DNA of 16,088 nt, from positions 1-16,088 of the forward strand of contig CAZOJY010000086.1 in the NCBI GenBank assembly GCA_964580235.1, written 5' to 3'. Shown in pieces: positions 6,726 through 13,133 of the stretch; within the stretch, counting starts at the first letter, position 1, and each line of letters starts with the position of its first letter. The notes beneath the pieces were generated by a model. That model saw only the letters and a list, made by a program, of their open reading frames with translations. It did not search any database and was not told the DNA's origin. The stretch comes from G020348385 sp964580235 (GTDB taxonomy: Bacteria > Acidobacteriota > Aminicenantia > Aminicenantales > Aminicenantaceae). Made by a program: the position numbers and the translations under genes.

Positions 6726-7498
6726 GAATTGCCATTCTAGGGGCGGGAAATATGGGAGGATGGTTTGCCCGGAGGCTGGCAGAAAAGCATGAAGTCGGCG
6801 TTTATGATACAAAAACTGAGCTGCCCCGGAAGATTCCCGGCGTTAAAGCCCTCGCTGAGATATCTGAGGTTAAGGATTTCGAACCTGAAATACTCATCAA
6901 TGCCGTCAGCATTCAAAATACGGCTATGGCTTTCGAATCGGTCTCTCCACACCTTCCTAAGGATTGCATCATCTCAGATGTCATGTCTGTGAAGGGAAAA
7001 ATTCACGAATATTACAATGGCTGTGGTTTTCGTTTTGTTTCCGTCCATCCTATGTTTGGCCCGACCTTTGTCAACGAAGATTGTCTCAGAGAGGAAAATG
7101 CTGTCATTATTCGGGAATCGTGCTTTGAAGGATCTCTGTTCTTCCGCGATTTTTTTGGGGAATTGGGGATTTCGATTTTTGAATATTCCTTCGATGAACA
7201 TGATCAGGTTATTGCCTATTCATTGACTCTCCCGTTTGCCTCCACACTCGTGTTTGCCGCAAACATGGACAAATCAACCGTTCCAGGATCCACGTTTAAA
7301 AAACACCATGAGATCGCAAAGGGATTGTTATCAGAAGAGGATACCCTTCTTGCCGAAATACTTTTCAACTCGTACTCTCTCCGCCAGCTGGAAAAAGTCA
7401 CCCAAAAGCTCGAATTTCTCAAGCACGTCATCAAGCAGCGGGATTTTGAGGAGGCAAAAACATTTTTCAAGCGCCTGCGGCAAAATATTCTCCCGTGA
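6722..7498 (+). CDS. tyrA: Prephenate dehydrogenase
   Basis: Oxidatively decarboxylates prephenate to 4-hydroxyphenylpyruvate, committing the pathway to tyrosine. The N-terminus has a Rossmann loop GAGNMGG (7-13), and Asp29 at the end of strand 2 favours NAD+ over NADP+. The TyrA-type pattern continues with SDVMSVKG, SVHPMFGP (His109) and DEHDQVIAYSLTLPF (His160), where dehydrogenases of this family have their prephenate contacts. At 258 residues it has no C-terminal ACT domain, so direct feedback by tyrosine through such a domain is not expected. An arogenate substrate cannot be excluded. ATG 6722 follows AAGGAGG (6711-6717) and overlaps the mutase stop as ATGA. It is the last gene of the operon, and no intrinsic terminator is obvious after it. 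Confidence 0.9.
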   Translation: MRIAILGAGNMGGWFARRLAEKHEVGVYDTKTELPRKIPGVKALAEISEVKDFEPEILINAVSIQNTAMAFESVSPHLPKDCIISDVMSVKGKIHEYYNGCGFRFVSVHPMFGPTFVNEDCLREENAVIIRESCFEGSLFFRDFFGELGISIFEYSFDEHDQVIAYSLTLPFASTLVFAANMDKSTVPGSTFKKHHEIAKGLLSEEDTLLAEILFNSYSLRQLEKVTQKLEFLKHVIKQRDFEEAKTFFKRLRQNILP

Positions 7499-7511
7499 TG
7501 TTCCCTGCTTG

Positions 7512-7540
7512 TTGACACCTCCCTTGTTCATTGATATCCT
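7512..7540 (+). promoter_or_regulatory. Sigma70-like promoter between tyrA and the first SDR gene
   Basis: A perfect TTGACA (7512-7517) is followed after 17 bases by TATCCT (7535-7540), which matches four of six -10 positions. It lies in the 85-base gap after tyrA and could drive the next three genes separately from the aro operon. No terminator hairpin was found in the gap, so read-through from the aro operon remains possible. Confidence 0.45.
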
Positions 7541-7583
7541 GTTCCATCGATAACGTTCATAATATGCTGAGGATGATTTTCTT

Positions 7584-8585
7584 ATGCGCAATGTTCTGAT
7601 AACGGGTGCTAACGGCTTTATCGGATCGAATCTCTGCTGTTATTTCCTGGAGAAAAAATTCAACGTCTATGGTTTGGTCCGGACAACTTCCGACCTCCAT
7701 TTCCTGGATGGGCAGAACGCCCGTTTGATCTACGGTGATCTTAATGAAGTGGAAAAGATCGAATGGCCCAAAAATATAGACATTCTAATCCATTGTGCTT
7801 CTGTTGTATCCGATGCAGCCGATGATGAATGCTGCGAATCCAATATCTACAACAGCACGATCAATCTCGTTCAGCACATCGATAAAAACGGTATCCATCT
7901 CAAAAAATTCATATTCATGTCGTCAGCTCTGGTGTTGGGGTACAGAAAGCTGAACATTTCCGAGGCAAGTCCGGGTGAGTCTGCCGACCATCTTCCTTAT
8001 GTGAGATGTAAGAAAAAAACTGAGGATTCGTTGCTCTCGAGGTTCAGCGGCAACAATTTCCCGGTTGTCATTTTGAGGCCGGCCGATGTTTTCGGACCCA
8101 ATGACAGGATCACGTGTATGCATCTCCTGAAGGGAATAGAGGACGGTGTCCCCCTCATCATCGGCAGCGGCAAATGGATCTTTCCCTTTTGCTATGTGGA
8201 CAACTTATGTCAGGCCACTTACCTGGCAAGTACGGCAGAGAACAGCCAGGGCCAGGCGTACACCGTCACCAACGGTTGTGATGTGACCTGGAATGAATTC
8301 TTGTCCTTTTTTCAAAAAAAGCTCAACAAGAAACAATGGATATATGTCCCCCCGTTTCTTCCCCATACTGTGGCGTTTTGCATGAAAATCATTAAAAAGA
8401 TCGTCCCTTCCTATGAGCCACCGATAACGGATTACCGGGCCAAAAGGGTCACTTCCCACACCAATTATGACATCTCGAAAACCATCAAGGAATTGAATTA
8501 CGTCCCAGATAACGATACGGAGAAACAATTCGGTGCTATCCTCGATTGGTATCTGCGTGAAAAAAAATCAGGGCGCCTTAGATGA
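7584..8585 (+). CDS. NAD(P)-dependent epimerase/dehydratase, extended SDR family
   Basis: A 333-residue extended short-chain dehydrogenase. The dinucleotide loop GANGFIG is at residues 8-14, an active-site FMSSA segment follows, and the catalytic Tyr139-xxx-Lys143 (YVRCK) and ILRPADVFGPND are all present. The sequence resembles 3-beta-hydroxysteroid dehydrogenase/isomerase-like and NAD-sugar epimerase members, but the substrate cannot be assigned. Arg after strand 2 (LVRTTSD) hints at NADP use. Start ATG 7584 has TGAGGA (7568-7573) about ten bases upstream. The stop overlaps the next gene as ATGA. A second, divergent SDR lies two genes on, so the pair may act on related intermediates. Confidence 0.85.
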   Translation: MRNVLITGANGFIGSNLCCYFLEKKFNVYGLVRTTSDLHFLDGQNARLIYGDLNEVEKIEWPKNIDILIHCASVVSDAADDECCESNIYNSTINLVQHIDKNGIHLKKFIFMSSALVLGYRKLNISEASPGESADHLPYVRCKKKTEDSLLSRFSGNNFPVVILRPADVFGPNDRITCMHLLKGIEDGVPLIIGSGKWIFPFCYVDNLCQATYLASTAENSQGQAYTVTNGCDVTWNEFLSFFQKKLNKKQWIYVPPFLPHTVAFCMKIIKKIVPSYEPPITDYRAKRVTSHTNYDISKTIKELNYVPDNDTEKQFGAILDWYLREKKSGRLR

Positions 8586-9304
8586 TCCCAAGTTTTCTCA
8601 AGGATATTTCGCCGGGTTCTCTGCTGATTCTGATTTATTCCATCGATTTTGCCCTCATCTCGTCTGTCTTTCACTACCGGAGCCTTTTAAAAAAACACAG
8701 GGATGATTTCAGGGCATATGTGCGCTACTTCATTTATTTTTTTGTCCTGCTTTTTGGCATTCCGTTTTCGTTTATCCTGTTTTCGTTTGCACGGCCTTTT
8801 GAAACGCTCAAAAGCCTGGGCCTCCAATTCGGAGACGTTAGACTTGGACTCCCGATCGTGCTGATCGGAATCCCGATAACGGCCGTTCTGATATCCTTCT
8901 CGGCAAAAAATCCGGCGCTAAAAGGACAGTATCCGTTTTCAAAAGCGGCCTGCAGGAGTCCCAAAAGATTTATCCTGTATGAAATATCCTACCTGATCTT
9001 TTACTATACAGCATGGGAGTTTACATTCAGGGGCGTTCTTCTCTTCACGCTGGCCGGACTGGCAGGGGAGAGCTCCGGTGGGATCATAGCTGCCATTTTG
9101 ATCCAATCCATCATCGCGACCGTTTATCACCTGGGACATCCGCATATCGAGGTATTCGGGGCTCTTGTGGGAAGCGTCATATTTGGGATAATTGCGTTTT
9201 CCACTCATTCGATCCTTTACACAATTTTCCTTCATGCTTTCATCGGCATCCTGAACGACACGTTCATTTATCTTCGCCACTACAAAAATATAAAGGGATT
9301 CTGA
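8582..9304 (+). CDS. CPBP-family intramembrane protein (CAAX protease/Rce1-like, variant active site)
   Basis: A 240-residue integral membrane protein with about six to seven hydrophobic segments, for example near residues 13-32, 47-68, 90-107, 162-180 and 190-208. Motifs recall the CPBP superfamily: WEFTFRG (145-151) in place of EExxxRG, YHLGH with His183, and HAFIGILND with His218. In characterised Rce1 the first Glu of EExxxR and an Asn four residues after the last His are catalytic. Here those positions appear to be Trp145 and Gly222, so protease activity is doubtful, although Glu146, Arg150 and both His remain. The start overlaps the upstream SDR stop as ATGA, and the next SDR begins eight bases after its stop. 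Confidence 0.75.
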   Translation: MIPSFLKDISPGSLLILIYSIDFALISSVFHYRSLLKKHRDDFRAYVRYFIYFFVLLFGIPFSFILFSFARPFETLKSLGLQFGDVRLGLPIVLIGIPITAVLISFSAKNPALKGQYPFSKAACRSPKRFILYEISYLIFYYTAWEFTFRGVLLFTLAGLAGESSGGIIAAILIQSIIATVYHLGHPHIEVFGALVGSVIFGIIAFSTHSILYTIFLHAFIGILNDTFIYLRHYKNIKGF

Positions 9305-9312
9305 CGCTGTTC

Positions 9313-10311
9313 ATGAAGATTCTGGTTACCGGTGCTACAGGCTTTGTTGGGAATGTCTTGTTGGGTGAACTTTCCGGGTCTATTCCGGAGGCAGAGGTTT
9401 CTGCATTTGTCCTTCCACGTGATCCTTTCAGGCATCGGCTTTTGTGCTGGAAGGATCTGCGCATCATTGAAGGAGATATCACCAGGAGACAAGATGTTTC
9501 GAGAGCAGTCGCAGGTCACACGCATGTGATTCACCTCGCGGGTCTCATTTCTTACTGCAGGAGGGATAAAAAGGCACTGATGGATGTGAATGTGACAGGG
9601 GTCAGAAATGTCGTCGATGCCTGTCTCGAGCATCAAGTCCTCAAGCTCATCCATATCTCTTCGGTCGGCGCCTGCGGATTTTACAAGGACGGAAAACTGG
9701 CGGATGAGGAGACGCCTTTTAACTGGCCTCAATATTTTTACTACATGATGTCCAAAAATGCGGGACAAAAGATCGCAGAACGAGCCTGTAAGGAGCAGGG
9801 CCTTCCCACCGTGATTCTCATGCCCGCCTCTATCATGGGACCCGGGGACCGCGATATAACGACACCTCATAACCGTTTGCACGCGAGAATCTACAAGAAG
9901 GGGCTTTCTGGCTGCTTTTCCGGCGGACTGGCCGTTGTGGATGTCAGGGATCTTGTGGAGATTATTTTTAAAGCCTTAAAATCGGAAATCCGGTGCGAAA
10001 AATATCTTGTTACCGGTGCCAATGTGAAGTACGCCGATGTCGTGCGGGCCATAGCAAAGTTTGCCGGAAAAAGGGTCTTCCCTTTTCCGATTCCGGCGTT
10101 TCTATTGAGTTTTGCGGGTGGATTTCTGGAATTCGCCGGCGCGATAACCGGACGAAAAACACTACTCTCTCGAGCTTATGGGAAGCTGAGCGGATGGACC
10201 ATCTATTACTCGAATGAAAAAAGCCGGATAGAATTCGGCCATGAGTACCGGCCGTTCCAAAAAACGATTGCAGACGGCTGCCGATATTTCGAGGATCAAT
10301 TTCTGGAATGA
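9313..10311 (+). CDS. NAD-dependent epimerase/dehydratase, extended SDR family
   Basis: A 332-residue extended SDR with GATGFVG at residues 7-13, DVNVTGVRNVVDAC, HISSVGACG, catalytic Tyr144-xxx-Lys148 (YMMSK) and ILMPASIMGPGD. The pattern is like dihydroflavonol-reductase/HpnA-type members, but the substrate is unknown. A hydrophobic stretch near residues 258-276 could be a membrane-associated segment. ATG 9313 is chosen because it begins the Rossmann strand directly; the frame stays open back to 9013, but only inside the CPBP gene. There is no clear Shine-Dalgarno, which with the eight-base gap suggests coupling to the upstream gene. Its 3' end overlaps the convergent PAP2 gene by 16 bases. 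Confidence 0.85.
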   Translation: MKILVTGATGFVGNVLLGELSGSIPEAEVSAFVLPRDPFRHRLLCWKDLRIIEGDITRRQDVSRAVAGHTHVIHLAGLISYCRRDKKALMDVNVTGVRNVVDACLEHQVLKLIHISSVGACGFYKDGKLADEETPFNWPQYFYYMMSKNAGQKIAERACKEQGLPTVILMPASIMGPGDRDITTPHNRLHARIYKKGLSGCFSGGLAVVDVRDLVEIIFKALKSEIRCEKYLVTGANVKYADVVRAIAKFAGKRVFPFPIPAFLLSFAGGFLEFAGAITGRKTLLSRAYGKLSGWTIYYSNEKSRIEFGHEYRPFQKTIADGCRYFEDQFLE

Positions 10312-11252
10312 ATCGGGTCTTCTCCCCGAATCTTGATCAATTTCAGAGCCAGAATAAAGCTGAGTATTCCCCAGATGTATCCTGTTATGGGATCCAGCGC
10401 ATGGTGGAGAGCCATGTAGACGGTCGAAAATCCTATTCCTAATGCAAAAGGAAAGATAATATACCCCAATTTCCTATCGTAGCGCAGGGCTGATAATGCC
10501 CAAACTAGGGCGCCGGCCACATGAGAGGATGGAAAGGCGCCGCAGTCGATCCCTCCGTTGGCTTGAATGATCCGGTTCACTGCGACAAACAAAAAACCGG
10601 TGTGTTCTTTGACATAAAGGGGTGCGAGAGCGGGGGCGTGCTTTGCTCCGAGAGCAGGCAGAAAGAAAAAGATGAAAAAGTTGCTCATGTAGGTGAAAGT
10701 TGCCAAGGAATAGACGGCGAATGTGATCTGCTTTTTTTTACGCACGTAAAAAATTAACGGCACCAGGAGGAAAAAAGTGTAATATGCTGCATAGATGAAA
10801 TTCATCAGCTCGTCGAGCCAGGGATTATACAGATTTTGGAGCCACACAGTGGGATGAACGCCAAAAATAAGTTTGTCCCACCGGATAATTGTGTCTGTAA
10901 ACCAGTAGGACCCAAAAATCATCGGCTCGAGAATGGCTAATTCTTCCCAAGCATAGAGAAAAATTATGACCGGATAAAATGCCCGGAGGATTGAAAAAAG
11001 TTTGTTTTCCGGGTGTTTTTCGCCGAGGCGCACGATTTCCAGGATCCCGATAACAAAACCCGCATGAATAATGACATGGAGAGGCCAGTTGTTTACGGTC
11101 TTGTGGAAAAAAATCAGGAGGACACCGATCAACCCCATGTAGACCGTGCAGTTGATGTCCATCAACCGGAAACGCACACCGGCATACCGCAGGCGGCGGG
11201 CTTTGGATGTTATGTTTCTGAGTTTCACTTTACTAGGGAGGTATTCTAACAT
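10296..11252 (-). CDS. PAP2-superfamily membrane protein, Aur1/Ipt1-like
   Basis: A polytopic membrane protein of about 318 residues with at least six hydrophobic segments. The C-terminal part has GAFPSSHVAG and STVYMALHHALDPITG, matching the PSGH and SxxxxxxHxxxD phosphatase/transferase motifs (His244, His283, Asp287 in this numbering). The TVYxxxHHxxD pattern is close to the bacterial inositolphosphotransferase-like (Aur1/Ipt1) branch, which transfers or removes phosphate groups on lipids at the membrane. The classical first motif KxxxxxxRP is not evident. The start is uncertain: the frame opens with TTG at 11312, ATG 11252 is used here, and ATG 11162 would drop a basic 30-residue N-terminus. 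None has a good ribosome site. It is convergent with the SDR cluster and divergent from the aminopeptidase. Confidence 0.78.
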   Translation of the reverse strand: MLEYLPSKVKLRNITSKARRLRYAGVRFRLMDINCTVYMGLIGVLLIFFHKTVNNWPLHVIIHAGFVIGILEIVRLGEKHPENKLFSILRAFYPVIIFLYAWEELAILEPMIFGSYWFTDTIIRWDKLIFGVHPTVWLQNLYNPWLDELMNFIYAAYYTFFLLVPLIFYVRKKKQITFAVYSLATFTYMSNFFIFFFLPALGAKHAPALAPLYVKEHTGFLFVAVNRIIQANGGIDCGAFPSSHVAGALVWALSALRYDRKLGYIIFPFALGIGFSTVYMALHHALDPITGYIWGILSFILALKLIKIRGEDPIHSRN

Positions 11253-11257
11253 AAATT

Positions 11258-11340
11258 GGGGACAGGATACGTTTTCACCTATTTCAAAGCCGAAAATTAA
11301 AATAAGTGTCAAGGTATCCAGGCACCAAAAAAACAGGCAC
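11258..11340. repeat. Short motif copies in the PAP2/aminopeptidase spacer
   Basis: GGGGACAGGATAC (11258-11270) is the reverse complement of the GGTACCTGTCCCC-type motif found at 12789 and near the left end of the window. CAGGCAC occurs twice, at 11319-11325 and 11334-11340, separated by an A-rich stretch. These may be parts of a dispersed short repeat; nothing codes across them convincingly. Confidence 0.4.
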
Positions 11341-11405
11341 TAAAATAAATTCAATTGCTTGCTTTCTTTATGCCGGCGTGATAAGGAAACAGAAAGGAGG
11401 TGGCG

Positions 11406-12785
11406 ATGGTCAAACGAATCCGATTTTTAGCCGTCATAGTGTTTGGCAGTTTATTGATCAGCTGCTCTGTTTTTGCCGCCACATTCACAACACAAGAATA
11501 TGCGGCGAGGAGGGCCAGGCTTATGGAAAAGATCACCGATGGGGCGGCGGTCATTCTCGGAGCCAAAGCCCGGGTGGACTATAATGAATACTACCAGAAT
11601 AATGATTTCATGTATTTCACCGGGGTGGAGGTTCCCGATGCCGTCCTCATCATCGACGGCCTGCGCAGAGAAAGCATCCTTTTTTACACCATTGATGAAA
11701 GAGGAGCCCGAAACCTCGGGATCAGCCTGGACTATATCCAAAAGCCAGGCGAAGTCACTGGGATAAAAAAGATCTATCCACGGGAGAATTTTTCCAGCTA
11801 TCTGAACCGGCTGGCAGACGGATCCTGCGTATTCTACACGTCATTCAAACCCGAGGAGCTCATGCGGGAATGCAGCCGGGAAAAGCTCCGCACCCTGCAG
11901 CGCACCATGGTCTTTGACGGCTGGGACGGCCGCTTAACCCGGGAACTGCAGTTTGTGAAGATTGTCAAAGAGCGTTTTCCTCAGGTGGAAATAAAGGACT
12001 GCTCTCAAATGATTTGGAATCTGCGGATCATTAAATCCCCGGCGGAGATCGAAGTTTTGCGGAAAGCCGCCAGGATCGCAGTGAAAGCCCACAGGGAAAT
12101 GATCAAATCCACCCGGCCGGGAATGTTTGAATATGAACTTGCAGCCCTTTACGAATATCTGATTAAAAAGGAAGGAGCCCAGGACCTGGCATACCACATG
12201 ATCATCTGCTCCGGAGAGAACCACCCTTACCTTCATTACCACAAGTACGACCGGCGGCTCGAGGATGGGGACTTCCTCGTTATCGATGCCGGACCAGATT
12301 TGGGATATTACGATATCGACATCACAGTTTCCTATCCTGTCAACGGCAGCTTCAGCCCACGGCAGAAGGAAGTGTATGAAGCCTGCAATGCGGTGCATGA
12401 GGCCAACATGCAGGTGTACCGCCCCGGCCTGACCCTGGAGCAGTGCCGCCAAGAGGTGCGTGAGATCTTGCAGAAGAAGGGATTCGACCTGTCCAAGGAT
12501 TATTTCCAGCGCATGCAGGGTGGATTCGGCCACTACGTCGGAATGGCTGTGCACGATGTCGGAGGAAGCCCGGGCGTGCTGCGGCCGGGCATGGTTATCG
12601 CTAACGAACCATTATGCGTGTTTCCGGAGGAAAACCTGGGCGTCCGGGTGGAAGACACCATCCTGATCACCGAGGACGGCTGCGAGAACCTGACGGCCGG
12701 CATTCCCCGCACAGTCTCAGAAATCGAAGCCATGATGAAAAAGCCAGGCATCGTCCAAATTCTCCAAAAAGCAAAAATATATTAA
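11406..12785 (+). CDS. Exported Xaa-Pro aminopeptidase-like M24 metallopeptidase
   Basis: A 459-residue M24B-type peptidase predicted to remove N-terminal residues next to proline. The N-terminal half (from about 28) is the aminopeptidase P domain, with NNDFMYFTGVEVPDA. The C-terminal pita-bread domain holds the five metal ligands: Asp294 in DAGPD, Asp305 eleven residues later, His376 in GFGHYVGMAVHDVGG, Glu401 in NEPL and Glu416 in VRVEDT. A basic start and hydrophobic core (residues 1-24) form a signal peptide. Both a signal peptidase I site (VFA/A, 22-25) and a lipobox-like LISC (17-20) are present, so it may be periplasmic or lipid-anchored. ATG 11406 is preferred over GTG 11400 because AAAGGAGG (11393-11400) precedes it by five bases. 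The gene stands alone. Confidence 0.92.
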   Translation: MVKRIRFLAVIVFGSLLISCSVFAATFTTQEYAARRARLMEKITDGAAVILGAKARVDYNEYYQNNDFMYFTGVEVPDAVLIIDGLRRESILFYTIDERGARNLGISLDYIQKPGEVTGIKKIYPRENFSSYLNRLADGSCVFYTSFKPEELMRECSREKLRTLQRTMVFDGWDGRLTRELQFVKIVKERFPQVEIKDCSQMIWNLRIIKSPAEIEVLRKAARIAVKAHREMIKSTRPGMFEYELAALYEYLIKKEGAQDLAYHMIICSGENHPYLHYHKYDRRLEDGDFLVIDAGPDLGYYDIDITVSYPVNGSFSPRQKEVYEACNAVHEANMQVYRPGLTLEQCRQEVREILQKKGFDLSKDYFQRMQGGFGHYVGMAVHDVGGSPGVLRPGMVIANEPLCVFPEENLGVRVEDTILITEDGCENLTAGIPRTVSEIEAMMKKPGIVQILQKAKIY

Positions 12786-12801
12786 TTCGGTACCTGTCCC
12801 C
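12786..12801 (+). repeat. Copy of the GGTACCTGTCCC-type motif
   Basis: TTCGGTACCTGTCCCC starts immediately after the aminopeptidase stop codon and closely matches TTCGGTACATGTCCC at 21-35. The same word in inverted orientation lies at 11258-11270. All copies seen are in spacers, which suggests a dispersed short element rather than chance, but only a genome-wide count can show this. Confidence 0.45.
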
Positions 12802-12827
12802 TGTTGAAGAGGCCCACTTTGTTAACA

Positions 12828-12865
12828 TTGACTTCATACTCCCGCTGTGAAATAATCTCTCACAG
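12828..12865 (+). promoter_or_regulatory. Sigma70-like promoter with embedded inverted repeat, upstream of the kinase
   Basis: TTGACT (12828-12833) and AATAAT (12851-12856) are separated by 17 bases, and each matches five of six consensus positions. CTGTGA (12845-12850) and TCACAG (12860-12865) form an inverted repeat with a nine-base spacer that brackets the -10 element, as an operator might. The transcript would have a leader of about 265 bases before the kinase gene. The rest of the 12786-13043 spacer shows no gene. Confidence 0.45.
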
Positions 12866-13010
12866 GAATTATAAAGGCAAAAGCAGATGGGCCAAAGTCC
12901 TTTTAACACAACGAGTTTAAATCTTTTAATCAGCATCGAAGAGTCGTAAAGAACTTCCTCCTGTTGGCAACAATTCCTACCATCATAGCGAGGATGCAAA
13001 ATGAAAGACC

Positions 13011-13030
13011 AAAACAAAACAAAACAAAAC
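13011..13030 (+). repeat. AAAAC pentanucleotide tandem repeat
   Basis: Four exact AAAAC units occupy 13011-13030 and are followed by a further A-rich stretch to about 13040. The tract lies in the leader of the sensor kinase, just before a short ORF coupled to the kinase start. Tracts of this kind can change length by slippage. Confidence 0.7.
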
Positions 13031-13043
13031 AAAAAAACAACTC

Positions 13044-13133
13044 ATGGATGAATTGAAAAAATTACGGCCACGAATTGCTGAATTAGTAACACCAAGAACT
13101 GTAGATTTATACAAGACAGGGGGTGGACAATGA
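13044..13133 (+). CDS. Possible 29-residue ORF coupled to the sensor kinase
   Basis: ATG 13044 opens a 29-codon frame (MDELKKLRPRIAELV then TPRTVDLYKTGGGQ) whose TGA overlaps the kinase ATG as ATGA. The sequence is charged and helix-like and is not recognised. There is no clear ribosome-binding site before it; the upstream bases are the A/C-rich repeat. It could be a small coupled leader peptide, the remnant of a larger gene, or chance. Its in-frame upstream region has no alternative ATG and meets a TGA at 13002. Confidence 0.3.
   Translation: MDELKKLRPRIAELVTPRTVDLYKTGGGQ

Noticed and set aside
9013..9312. N-terminal extension of the second SDR back to 9013
   Set aside because: The added residues lie entirely within the CPBP gene in another frame, and the Rossmann fold begins exactly at ATG 9313.
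9280..9882. 200-codon open frame on the minus strand
   Set aside because: It is antisense to the second SDR gene, with no recognisable features or start signal.
11301..11312. TTG at 11312 as the PAP2 start
   Set aside because: There is no ribosome site, the first 20 residues would be translated from the dispersed motif, and ATG codons lie downstream before the first membrane segment. The start remains uncertain.
11934..12554. 206-codon open frame on the minus strand
   Set aside because: It lies wholly antisense to the well-supported aminopeptidase, has no recognisable domain, and reflects the codon bias of that gene.
12845..12865. CRP-type site TGTGA...TCACA
   Set aside because: The half-sites are nine bases apart rather than six, so it is kept only as a generic inverted repeat over the -10 element.
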